Shown here in pieces: positions 1 to 8,032 of a stretch of DNA of 64,000 bases (positions within the stretch are counted from its first letter, which is position 1; the number at the start of each line of letters is the position of its first letter). Made by a program: the position numbers and the translations under genes. The notes under the pieces were generated by a model. The model ran no database searches, was not told where the DNA came from, and saw only the letters and a program-made list of their open reading frames with translations. The DNA is taken from the NCBI GenBank assembly GCA_022710935.1, contig JAKLFY010000032.1, forward strand, positions 1 through 64,000. The letters run 5' to 3'. The DNA is from Verrucomicrobiota bacterium (GTDB lineage Bacteria; Verrucomicrobiota; Verrucomicrobiia; Limisphaerales; J093).

Positions 1-125
1 AACACGGCTCTTGTGCCTATGGTTAGTCTCGCCGAGAAACCACTGACCGGAGAGCCGGATGCGGGAAATCCGCCCGTCCGGTTCGGAGGGAGGGGTGACG
101 TTCCAACCGCCATCCCTACCCCTAT
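1..125 (+). ncRNA. 3' end of a group II intron (domains V and VI)
   Basis: Bases 52-84 can fold into a group II domain V hairpin: a lower stem GAGCCGGA/UCCGGUUC with the AGC catalytic triad at 53-55, a two-base bulge on the 3' side, an upper GCGG/CCGC stem and a GAAA-type loop. The purine-rich run after it and the pyrimidine-rich run at about 113-125 pair as domain VI, and the intron should end near 125 in the usual A-pyrimidine. The body and any reverse-transcriptase gene lie upstream of the window. The exon that follows (from 126) is itself a dispersed repeat seen again, inverted, at about 31953-32067. The fold was read by eye and not computed. Confidence 0.82.
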
Positions 126-521
126 CAAACGCTCCGCGTCTTCGAGCGCGGGCGGCGTGGTCGCGAAGCGTCTGGAGTGCGGCGGTTTACCGCCGCTCTG
201 ATTCATTCTCCCTGATCAGTTCCGCAAGGAACAGGCGGCTTCCGATGACCCGCCCGGTGAGAGCAACGGGCCTGCATGGTGTAGGCCGGGTCCTCTGACC
301 CGGCGTCTTCACCGAAGTCTGCCTCGCGCCGCGTGAGGGCACGCCGCCTACAACGTCGGTGTCTGTCGCCTTGTCGGCTGGGTCTCCCGACCCGGCGAAA
401 GCCCCCGGAGCCACCGGCACAAGCCGGTACGAGCGCGCTGCGAGGGAATGGGGGGTTCCCGCGCCGGAGAAACGGCGCGGGAACCCTCGAGTTGGCAGGC
501 CTCGATGGCCTGTGAAGTGCG
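126..521. repeat. Gene-free spacer made of dispersed repeats
   Basis: No gene is supported here. Bases 126-205 are a repeat beginning CAAACGCTCCGCG and containing the GGCGGTTTACCGCC palindrome; a diverged inverted copy sits at 31953-32067. Bases 281-304 and 326-351 are REP-like palindromes facing each other, each starting with GTAG when read 5' to 3' on its own strand. Further degenerate palindromes fill 365-510. The end nearest 521 could act as a terminator for the minus-strand LamG gene, but there is no clear U-tract. Confidence 0.7.
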
Positions 522-2144
522 TTACGGCTTGAACAGCCGGTAGAAGGTCTTCTCGGCGGCGGGCGGGAAGTAGAAGCGATACGTGCCTTCCGTGGCGAAA
601 GGCGTGCCCCCGACGTTGGTCCAACTGTTGGGATCGGCGATGTTGGTTGTGGACTGCAGGACATAGCCGGCCGGCAGGGTGGGCCAGGCCACCTCGACCA
701 CGGTGCCGATGCTGAGTTCAGGCGCACCCGGATCCACACCGGGGATGACGCGGTAATCCAAATCTGCAGCCGCCACGACGCCGCGACTCACGATCAAGCG
801 ATCGAGTTTGCCCACGTACGGCAGGTTGCCGGTGCCTTCGCAGCCGATGGTGAACTGGGGGTCGGTGCGCGTGTAGATCACGCCACTCGTGTACGCTCTG
901 GTGTCTTTGAGAATGCCATCCACGTAGAACCGGAACTCGACGCCATTCTCATGGACAACGGCGATGTGATGCCATCCGCCATCATCCGGGATCGGGGCGT
1001 CCGAATCGCGGTCGAGGATGCCGAGGGTGGTAACGAACACTTCGCGATCCAACACGGAGAAGGAGACTGCGCCGCCGGGGCAGTTGTTCATCCAGAGCAC
1101 TGCGCGCGCCGCTTGGCTGCCGAACTTGACCCAGGCCTGGATTGTGAAGTCGCTGGCGATGTCCGGGTTCTCGTCTCCGAACTGGATCGCCGTCGTGGGA
1201 TCGGGCACCACGATGCGCTGGCCCGCGACAGAGAACTCGATCGAGTAATCGCCCGCGCCACCGGTTGGCGAGTCTGTCGAGAAGGACGGGGTCGTGAGGG
1301 TCATGTTGTACTGTTCGGACGTGATCGTCGGCCGGGCCGGGGCCTTGGCGTTCTGGAACGGCATCTCGGTCTCGTTGAAGTCATAGGCGACGAGCGTGCT
1401 GGCGAGGACGCCCTTGGGCTCGGCGGCAACGCTGTCGATTTCCGTCTCGGTAAGCAGCGCCTTGTGCACACGGACGCGATCGAGCGCGGCGAGGATCGGG
1501 TTGCCCAGGTTCTCGGCTCCGATGGTGAGCCAGGCGTGTTGGAAGGCCCGCATCGCCCGTGTCTCAGCGACGAATTGCCCGACACCATCGAGATAGATGG
1601 TGACGCCGACGCCGGGCTCGTAGGCCGCGGCGACATGATGCCAGAGGCTGTCCATCGGCAGATACCAGTCGCTGTTGACATCGACGATGCCGAACAGGGT
1701 CCAGCGGATCTGACCGCTGGTGGTCAGGCCCAGTTTGTAGGAGGCGCCATAGGCGAGAATCCCGTTGTTTGCGTCCGGGTCGGTGCCGTCCCATTTCACC
1801 CACGCCTCGACGGTGAGCGGTTCGGTGGCCACATTCAGGATGGGACCGTTGCTGTCGTCGGCAAGCAGGTAGCCCACGCCCCTTAACTCCACCGCGCGAT
1901 CATTGGCGGCCCCGGAGGGCGTGTCGGTGATGATCACGGGGATGTTGTCCGGATTCGAGGGCAAGCCCAGTGTTCCGACGAGACTGTTGACGGTGCTCGC
2001 CGTGGTTCCACCCGAGCCCTCGTTGAACTGGAAATCGGCCAGTTTGACGGGCTGAGCGCAGACTGCGGCCATCCCGACACAGCCTGCGGCCAGGAGTGTC
2101 AGGGAGAACCGCCATCCGCGGGAATTCTGAGGTTTCATGTTCAT
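522..2144 (-). CDS. Secreted protein with two LamG (concanavalin-like) domains
   Basis: A 540-residue exported protein with no visible catalytic motif, probably carbohydrate-binding or structural at the cell surface. The start chosen (MNMKPQ, complement of 2142-2144) leads into a Sec signal peptide ending near AVCAQP; the open frame continues upstream through repeat DNA but makes no sensible leader. LamG domains cover about residues 30-200 and 215-430. Both show the family pattern EAWVKW or QAWVKF, then WHHVA or WHHIA, then LDRVRV or LDRLIV. The last 75 residues are a separate module with a conserved Trp, a YVLQ strand and a closing TFYRL, shared with other proteins in this window. It is monocistronic as far as can be seen. 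Function beyond binding is unknown. Confidence 0.85.
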   Translation of the reverse strand: MNMKPQNSRGWRFSLTLLAAGCVGMAAVCAQPVKLADFQFNEGSGGTTASTVNSLVGTLGLPSNPDNIPVIITDTPSGAANDRAVELRGVGYLLADDSNGPILNVATEPLTVEAWVKWDGTDPDANNGILAYGASYKLGLTTSGQIRWTLFGIVDVNSDWYLPMDSLWHHVAAAYEPGVGVTIYLDGVGQFVAETRAMRAFQHAWLTIGAENLGNPILAALDRVRVHKALLTETEIDSVAAEPKGVLASTLVAYDFNETEMPFQNAKAPARPTITSEQYNMTLTTPSFSTDSPTGGAGDYSIEFSVAGQRIVVPDPTTAIQFGDENPDIASDFTIQAWVKFGSQAARAVLWMNNCPGGAVSFSVLDREVFVTTLGILDRDSDAPIPDDGGWHHIAVVHENGVEFRFYVDGILKDTRAYTSGVIYTRTDPQFTIGCEGTGNLPYVGKLDRLIVSRGVVAAADLDYRVIPGVDPGAPELSIGTVVEVAWPTLPAGYVLQSTTNIADPNSWTNVGGTPFATEGTYRFYFPPAAEKTFYRLFKP

Positions 2145-2729
2145 AGTCGTTAGGTCCCGGTTGCTCTTTCTCTCTTCTCGTTTTGCCGCCTGCAAGGCGG
2201 AGAGCTCAGGGCGCTCTCCGCCAGCCATTGTTATCGCGAATGCCGTCCGCGCAGGCGGCGCGGGCCAGACTTCACGGCCCGGTTTCTGGACGGGCCGACC
2301 CACGTGGCGAATCGTGTCGGCCCAACGCTTTCCCATCACCGAGCAGGTCGAGTCTGCAACCGATTGTCCACACAAGGCAATGCCGAATGGGTGAAATCGA
2401 TGCATCTGGTTGTTGTCGGTGTTCCATCGCCCGGTGAGGGCACCGGGCCTACAGAATGGGCATCCTCAGCTTGTAGGCCGGGTCCCTGACCCGGCGCCCG
2501 CAAACTCGATTCCCATCCACAACCTCCAGATTCACTGGGCCGAATGCGCAAGACTCAGCGCGGCTCAGGCCGCAACCAAAGTCTTCGGATGTCCGATGCT
2601 CCGGGAGCCACGTATGCGAGGGGCGGCTCGACGGACGCCGCGCTGTCTGGGGCGACTGGCGTCGCCCAGATACCCAGATAGTCAGCGGCACGCCCTGTTA
2701 CGTACTGACCGAAAGCGGACGCAAAATCA
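2145..2729. repeat. Gene-free spacer with a REP-like pair and a hairpin
   Basis: No coding region is supported in these 585 bases. REP-like palindromes lie at 2428-2452 (minus) and 2473-2496 (plus), joined by about 20 bases that resemble the linker of the pairs near 25.7 and 31.6 kb. A second hairpin at about 2645-2672 (TCTGGGGCGAC / GTCGCCCAGA) lies just past the stop of the minus-strand gene that ends at 2730 and could help stop its transcription. The promoter of the LamG gene must lie in the left part, but I could not pick a convincing one. Confidence 0.65.
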
Positions 2730-4451
2730 TCACCGCGCGGCTCGGACCTCGAGGCGTTTGGCCTCGCCGGCATCGAGTGACACCTTGAATCCACGCATCA
2801 ACTCGACGCCCAGGGGGCGCAACGACTGTTCGGTCCCAGCCACGCGCACTTCGTAACGGTTTGCCTTCTCGACCGCAAACCATTCGGGGAACTGGTTGAT
2901 GCGCGGATAATCAAGCGGCAGCTTCAGGAACTCGCGGTGGCGCGGGCGGTCGAAGCGAATGAGGCCGGTCCACGGTTGGTCGGAGGCGAGATGGATGAAG
3001 AGGGTGTCCCCTGAACGGACGGCGCCGACGCGCACGTCGGGACGCCACGGATCGAGGTGCAGCCCCTGGCTTTTCCAAAGAACGTACATGATGGTTGTGC
3101 GGGCGTAGTTGCCGTCGCCGTGCCAGCGTTCGATGGTGCCGTCCGGCTGCTGGCACGCCCAGAGCAGACGCATCTGGTGATCGATCCAGGCGGACGCGGC
3201 CGGGATCGGCTCGCGGTTGTAGAGATTCAGGGCGCCTTCGACGGCGTCGGCGATGCCGTCCTGGCTCTTGTCCGCCCAAGGGCGTCCGTAGTATTTCGGG
3301 CCGAGGTTGGCCAGGACGTGGCGGACGGCGTCGCGATAGGCGTTGACGCCATCGACGAGGAAGACGGTATAGACACCGTCGTAATTGTAGCCCCAGGTAT
3401 CGCAGAGTTGGCCGCGGTTGGCGCCGGTTTTCGGGTTGAACACATGCCAGAGCAACCCGTCCTCGTTTCGCCCCACTTCGAGCAAACGGTCGTAGAGTTC
3501 CCGAACCGGCGCTTCGTAGGCGCGCTTCTTGTCCGGGTGCGCGTGGGCGACCGCGAAGTAGAGTTCGGAGAGGCCGTTGACGATCTCGCAGCCGTGGTCG
3601 TTGAGGCGCAGTTCATCGGAATCGCGGGTTGGGTGGCGGTCGCCCAGCAGGTAGTAATCGCCCAGCCGCAGGCCCCAATCGAGGAACTTGCGCTGGCCGG
3701 TGAACCAGAAGAGACGGGCGCATGCCTGGAGCAGGTCGCCGTTGACCTCGACATTGAGCGTGGGGATTTTCCCAAACGGCGTGTCGACCGGCGCGTTCTT
3801 CCAAAGGTCTTCGATCAGGGCAATGGCGCGTTCGGACCATGGGCTTGGACCGAGCCATTCGGTGAGCGGGATTAAGCCGTCCTTGACGTATTCGGCGTTG
3901 TCGAAAGCCAGCCGGTCGAAGTCGAGCGTCTCGTGAGCGAACCCTTGTTTGGTGAACGAATACTGGTCGCCCAGACGGTCGAGTCGCCGAGTGACCCGTT
4001 CCTCAGTGCGCAGGATGTCGAGCATCCGGCCCTCGAACAGACCACGATCCGTCAGGGCACACGTCAACACCATGAACGGATAATTGTCCGCCGCGGAGTC
4101 GCGTCCGTTCCAAAGATCGCGGTTCTGGCCGAGGTTGCGGGGGATCAGGCCGGTCGTTGGGTCGGCATGGGCCAGCCAGCCGTCGACATAGCGGCGGCAT
4201 CGGTAAAGACCCTCGGCGAACAGAAACGCGTTGCGTTCGGCCTCATGATGAAATGCCCCCTTCGGCGAAGACCCTTCCGGCGCGGCCGGCGCGCGGTCCC
4301 AGAGCGCCCGCATGTCGGGGAATGCCTCGATCGCCACGGGAGGGGCGGCGGGCGCGGCGGGGTCGGCCGCGGACGCCGCGGGCAGAGCAACAAGGAGGAG
4401 GACACCAAGGACGGAATTGACCAGAGTGGCCGGAAGGTTGGAGAGATGCAT
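2730..4451 (-). CDS. Secreted protein, probable (alpha/alpha) toroid glycosidase-like fold
   Basis: A 573-residue protein with a clear Sec signal peptide (hydrophobic VLGVLLLVALPAASA, cleavage near ASAAD). The mature part is rich in regularly spaced helices with aromatic and acidic residues (RDSAADNYPFMV, NDHGCEIVNGL, DTWGYNYDGVY), as in six- or seven-hairpin toroid enzymes such as glycoside hydrolases, lyases and epimerases. The last 100 residues look beta-rich and may form a small accessory domain. I do not recognise a numbered family, so the enzyme role is inference. It is divergent from the surA-like gene across a 246-base spacer. Confidence 0.75.
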   Translation of the reverse strand: MHLSNLPATLVNSVLGVLLLVALPAASAADPAAPAAPPVAIEAFPDMRALWDRAPAAPEGSSPKGAFHHEAERNAFLFAEGLYRCRRYVDGWLAHADPTTGLIPRNLGQNRDLWNGRDSAADNYPFMVLTCALTDRGLFEGRMLDILRTEERVTRRLDRLGDQYSFTKQGFAHETLDFDRLAFDNAEYVKDGLIPLTEWLGPSPWSERAIALIEDLWKNAPVDTPFGKIPTLNVEVNGDLLQACARLFWFTGQRKFLDWGLRLGDYYLLGDRHPTRDSDELRLNDHGCEIVNGLSELYFAVAHAHPDKKRAYEAPVRELYDRLLEVGRNEDGLLWHVFNPKTGANRGQLCDTWGYNYDGVYTVFLVDGVNAYRDAVRHVLANLGPKYYGRPWADKSQDGIADAVEGALNLYNREPIPAASAWIDHQMRLLWACQQPDGTIERWHGDGNYARTTIMYVLWKSQGLHLDPWRPDVRVGAVRSGDTLFIHLASDQPWTGLIRFDRPRHREFLKLPLDYPRINQFPEWFAVEKANRYEVRVAGTEQSLRPLGVELMRGFKVSLDAGEAKRLEVRAAR

Positions 4452-4697
4452 AATCGGTGTGCCCGGGATCCGCGCGAAAAGCTCGAAGCAGCGTGGTCGG
4501 TTGGCCGGCGGGGTTCAAGCCGAAACTCCGTCGAGCCTCGAGACCCAGTGCGTCTGGAGGTTGTCAGTGGGAATCGAGTTTGCGCCGCGGGGGGGGGGGC
4601 ACGCGGCCTACGGCATGAGCGCCGCGTGGGGGCACGCGGCCAGAGGATTCTGAAAGGACTTGCTGGGCGGCGCTTTGGGTGGGCAAGATCAGGGATC
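4452..4697. repeat. Divergent spacer with two REP-like palindromes
   Basis: The spacer between two divergent genes carries REP-like units at 4582-4611 and 4619-4641, both reading as GTAGGCC-type palindromes on the minus strand; the second lacks the terminal CTAC. The first has an 11-base run of G at its centre (about 4589-4599), which is unusual for this family and could be an assembly slip. Promoters for both flanking genes should be here, but none stands out. Confidence 0.55.
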
Positions 4698-5678
4698 ATG
4701 AACCGCGCCCTGTATGTCGGGTGGCTGTGGATTGTCTTGGGATTGTTCCCGAGCTCAGCGTCAGCAGCCAGCCAGTCCGCCGCAAATGCGATCGTTGCCA
4801 TTGTAGACGACGAGGTCATCACCTGGAGCGACGTGCAACAGGAGGTGGAGCCGGTGCTCGAGTTGAAGATCGGGCTGCTCGCCAACCGGCGCGCCGAACT
4901 CGAACGCGAGATCCAGAAGGCCCAGCAGGAGGCGGTCCAGATTCTTGTCGAGCGCAAGCTGATTCTACAGGAGTTCAAGAGAGCCGGATACGCTCTGCCC
5001 GAGAGTCTGGTGGACGATCGCATCCGGGACCGCCTCCGCGAGCGCTGGGGTGGCGATCGCGCGGCGATGATGCGCGAGTTGCAGGCTGCCGGCATGACCA
5101 AGGAGCGGTTCCGTCAGAGAGAGCGGGAGCGTCTGATTGTCGCCATCATGCGCATGCGCAATGTTCCCCAGGACCTGATGGTGTCTCCCTTCAAGATCGA
5201 GAAGTACTACGCGGACAACATCGACAAGTACAAGGTGGGGGACCAGGTCAAGCTGCGCACCATCATGATCAACAAGCCGAAACAGGGGCCTGCCGACACG
5301 GCGAAGAAACGCGCCGAGGAGATTCTGGTGAAGTTGAGCGACGGGGTCAGTTTTGGCGAGATGGCGAGCGTCTACTCGGAGGACACATTTCGCGCGCAAG
5401 GCGGAAGCCGGGGCTGGGTGGAACTCGAGCGCGAGCACTATGTCCAGCAGCTCGACGAGGCCATTCGCGCGCTCAAACCGGGCGAACAGAGGGGCCCCAT
5501 CGAAACCGAGTCTGCCTTCTGGATTGTCCTGGTCGAGGACACCAAGCTGAATCACACGAAACCCCTGCCCGAGGTGCGGGACGAGATCGAGCAGACGCTT
5601 CTGAGCCAGGAGCGCGTCCGGATGGAGAAGCAATGGATCGACAAGCTCAAGGCCAAATCTTTCATTCGGTATTATTAG
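4698..5678 (+). CDS. SurA-like periplasmic peptidyl-prolyl isomerase/chaperone
   Basis: A 326-residue envelope protein of the SurA/PrsA type: a signal peptide (residues 1-26, ending SSASA), a SurA N-terminal helical region (about 30-165, beginning NAIVAIVDDEVITWSDV) and one parvulin domain (about 180-280). The parvulin marks are FGEMASVYSED, GGSRGWVE and a final AFWIVLVED strand. Such proteins help outer-membrane proteins fold. E. coli SurA has two parvulin domains; this one has one. The open frame extends upstream, but the ATG at 4698 is the only one followed by a signal peptide. pdxA follows 91 bases later, matching the surA-pdxA order of enterobacteria. Confidence 0.87.
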   Translation: MNRALYVGWLWIVLGLFPSSASAASQSAANAIVAIVDDEVITWSDVQQEVEPVLELKIGLLANRRAELEREIQKAQQEAVQILVERKLILQEFKRAGYALPESLVDDRIRDRLRERWGGDRAAMMRELQAAGMTKERFRQRERERLIVAIMRMRNVPQDLMVSPFKIEKYYADNIDKYKVGDQVKLRTIMINKPKQGPADTAKKRAEEILVKLSDGVSFGEMASVYSEDTFRAQGGSRGWVELEREHYVQQLDEAIRALKPGEQRGPIETESAFWIVLVEDTKLNHTKPLPEVRDEIEQTLLSQERVRMEKQWIDKLKAKSFIRYY

Positions 5679-5769
5679 CGTGAGCGAGGCTCCGCCTCAG
5701 GCCGCAAACCTGCGTCCTCGTCCCGGCATGAGACTTCCGGGCTAGGAATCGCCTCCACTCTCCGACCTC

Positions 5770-6789
5770 ATGTCAATCACGATCGGCGTTACACTGGGCG
5801 ATGTCACGGGCATCGGACCGGAAGTCACGGTCAAGGCCCTGGCCCAGGCCGCGGCTGAAGCCCCCGACACCGCGTTCGTTGTGCTCGGCGACAGCGCCTG
5901 GCTGAACCGCAACAACGGGCAGCGGCTTGGCCCTCTCCCCGTGTGGGATCCAGGAAAGCCGCGCCCTGGCGTCGCGGTCCTCAACCCGCGCGGCACGGAG
6001 CTGGCGGCGGATCTGCGGCCCGGCTCGGTCCCGGCCGCAAGGGCGGCTCTTGACTGGCTGCGGGAAGGAGCACACCGCTGTCTTCGAGGCGAGTTCGCGG
6101 CACTCGTGACGGGGCCGGTGTGCAAGGAAGCGATCATGGCCACCGGCGAGACGTTTGTGGGGCAAACGGAATTCCTCTCGGCCCTGGCGGGCACCGACCG
6201 CACCATCATGATGCTCCTGGGGACGGATGAGCGGGGGCGCTGGCTGCGGGTCGCGCTGGCCACAACCCATCTGCCGCTCTCGGGCGTGGCGGCGGCTCTC
6301 TCCCAGGCCCGGGTCGAGCTGGCAATCGAGCGCGCCGCCGAAGCCTGCCGCGACCTCGGCCTGCCCCGGGCTCGGGTGGCCGTCTGCGGTTTGAATCCGC
6401 ACGCGGGCGAAGGCGGTCGATTCGGCACCGAGGAGATCACGGTGATTCGTCCCGCCGTGGCGGCCGCGCAGGGGCGCGGCGCGGATGTCTCGGGTCCGTG
6501 GCCCGCGGACACGCTGTTTCATCAGGCGTATCAGGGCGAGTGCGACGCGGTGGTGGCCATGTACCACGACCAGGGCCTTGCGCCGCTGAAAATGGTCGCT
6601 TTCGACAGCGGTGTGAACTGGACGCTGGGCCTGCCATTCATCCGCACTTCGCCCGATCATGGAACCGCGTACGAGATCGCGGGAAAGGACCGGGCCAATC
6701 CTTCGAGCATGCTGGCGGCGATCCGGCTGGCGCTGATCCTTGGGCGGCGCCGCAGGCCGGACGTCGGATCACGCGCGGCCTTGAAATGA
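5770..6789 (+). CDS. pdxA: 4-hydroxythreonine-4-phosphate dehydrogenase
   Basis: A 339-residue protein matching PdxA over its whole length. It oxidises 4-phosphohydroxy-L-threonine with NAD(P) in the DXP-dependent route to pyridoxal phosphate. Visible family motifs are an N-terminal GDVTGIGPE (usually GDPxGIGPE, so Pro is Val here), CGLNPHAGEGG, the metal-binding MYHDQGLAPLK and TSPDHGTAYEIAG. The start at 5770 (MSITIGVTLGDV) fits the family N-terminus exactly, though no strong Shine-Dalgarno precedes it. It is probably co-transcribed with the surA-like gene upstream. A 17-base inverted repeat starts 27 bases after the stop. Confidence 0.93.
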   Translation: MSITIGVTLGDVTGIGPEVTVKALAQAAAEAPDTAFVVLGDSAWLNRNNGQRLGPLPVWDPGKPRPGVAVLNPRGTELAADLRPGSVPAARAALDWLREGAHRCLRGEFAALVTGPVCKEAIMATGETFVGQTEFLSALAGTDRTIMMLLGTDERGRWLRVALATTHLPLSGVAAALSQARVELAIERAAEACRDLGLPRARVAVCGLNPHAGEGGRFGTEEITVIRPAVAAAQGRGADVSGPWPADTLFHQAYQGECDAVVAMYHDQGLAPLKMVAFDSGVNWTLGLPFIRTSPDHGTAYEIAGKDRANPSSMLAAIRLALILGRRRRPDVGSRAALK

Positions 6790-6815
6790 TCGGCTCAGGG
6801 TCTTTGCAGACCCTA

Positions 6816-6881
6816 ACCCGGAAATCTCACCCGTGGGGCGGTCGCGGCATTCCTGACGGTCCGTGGGTGAGATTTCCGGGT
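6816..6881. terminator. Long perfect inverted repeat after pdxA
   Basis: Arms of 17 bases (ACCCGGAAATCTCACCC at 6816-6832 and its complement at 6865-6881) enclose 32 bases. It lies between the convergent pdxA and aldo/keto reductase genes and could stop transcription from both sides. There is no clean T-run, so it may equally be a mobile palindrome. Confidence 0.45.
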
Positions 6882-6892
6882 CTATTCTGATG

Positions 6893-6963
6893 AGCCCGCA
6901 TTTCAGGTGAAATGTCACGGTGACCGGTCAGATGACATCACAAGTTGGTGAGAAATGCGGGCT
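6893..6963. repeat. TARCCCGCAT palindromic element, copy 1
   Basis: Terminal arms AGCCCGCATTTC (6893-6904) and GAAATGCGGGCT (6952-6963) enclose a core that is nearly identical to that of the copy at 25811-25882 (shared CGGTGACCGGTCAGATGACATCA, given in parts: CGGTGACCGG then TCAGATGACATCA). The TAG stop codon of the minus-strand aldo/keto reductase (complement of 6962-6964) lies at the edge of this element. Confidence 0.75.
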
Positions 6964-7921
6964 AACCGGCTTGAGGATAGCGGAAGAGCGGGGCGCCCTT
7001 CAGAGCCTGCTCTTTGAGGGCGGCGGCCTCCGCCTCCGTCAAAGGGACAAGGTCCCGGGCCAGATCGAGGGCCAGTCGGAAGAGGGTCTCATCGCCTGGA
7101 GGCACGGCGGCGGTGATGGGGTGCGAGAGGGCAAAGCGGAGGCCGAGCTTGGCTAACGACGGTTCGCTCAGCGGCTCGTACCAGCACTTGGGGTGGGTGC
7201 GTTCGGCTCCTGTGGGCCAGGGCCCTTTGGCCATGGCCTTGAGCGCGAGAATACCCAAGCCCTTGGCGCTGGCCTTGGCGAGGACCTGCGGCCCGAAATT
7301 GCCCGCATGCCAGGTGCAAGAACTGAACGGGAAGAGGATCGTGTCGAAGCGGAACCGATCCATCAGCGCGGAGGCCGCTTCGACCGAATGGGCGGAGAAC
7401 CCGAGGAAGCGCACCTTGCCGGCCTGTTTGGCGGCGGCGAAGGCCTCGATGGCGCCGCCCGGGCCGAAGATGGTTTCGACGTCATCGAGTGCGGTGACGG
7501 CGTGGAGCTGGTACAAGTCGAAGTGATCGGTTTGGAGACGTCGCAGCGATCGTTCGAGTTCGGCGGTGGCCTCGGCTGACCGCCGCTGGGCGGTCTTGCA
7601 GGCAAGGAAGACCTCTTTGCGATAGGGCGCCAAGGCGGGACCGAGTTTCTCCTCGGCGTCCCCGTAGGTCGGTGCCACGTCGAAGTAGTTGACCCCCGCT
7701 TCGATGGCTTCGCGGACGCGTCGGCTGGCCTGGTCGGGCGCAGCGTCTTTGACGACGATCCCACCGAAACCGATGATCGAGAGCATCTGGCCGGTGCGCC
7801 CCAAGGCGCGTCGTTCGAGGCGTCCGGGGGTCTGGTCGCGGGCGATTCCCGCGAGGCCGGCTGGAAAACAACTGAGCATGGCCGCGGCGGCGGATTGTCG
7901 GATGAAGGCGCGTCGTTTCAT
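6962..7921 (-). CDS. Exported aldo/keto reductase
   Basis: A 319-residue NAD(P)H-dependent oxidoreductase of the aldo/keto reductase superfamily. The N-terminus MKRRAFIRQSAAAAM has a twin-arginine-like signal, so export in folded form is likely. The catalytic tetrad is visible as D81 and Y86 (FDVAPTYG), K109 (ACKTAQR) and H140 (YQLHAV). The C-terminal half carries the usual GFSAHS and LALKAM strands. The substrate cannot be told; related verrucomicrobial and planctomycete proteins are usually called predicted oxidoreductases. Its TAG stop codon falls within the end of a palindromic repeat, so the last residues may have been changed by that insertion. Confidence 0.88.
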   Translation of the reverse strand: MKRRAFIRQSAAAAMLSCFPAGLAGIARDQTPGRLERRALGRTGQMLSIIGFGGIVVKDAAPDQASRRVREAIEAGVNYFDVAPTYGDAEEKLGPALAPYRKEVFLACKTAQRRSAEATAELERSLRRLQTDHFDLYQLHAVTALDDVETIFGPGGAIEAFAAAKQAGKVRFLGFSAHSVEAASALMDRFRFDTILFPFSSCTWHAGNFGPQVLAKASAKGLGILALKAMAKGPWPTGAERTHPKCWYEPLSEPSLAKLGLRFALSHPITAAVPPGDETLFRLALDLARDLVPLTEAEAAALKEQALKGAPLFRYPQAG

Positions 7922-8032
7922 GGCACAGTGGCTTCAGTCAACGGTATCGAATCGTTCGCTTTCTTTGGAACTGCTGTGAATCTGGCGCGATCGGTGCGCC
8001 CCTGCAAGCCCGCATCTGCCCGAAGCCGGGCG

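Noticed and set aside
4589-4599. Run of 11 G as a regulatory or quadruplex site
   Set aside because: It lies in the loop of a REP-like unit whose other copies have three to five C or G, so expansion or base-call error is more likely.
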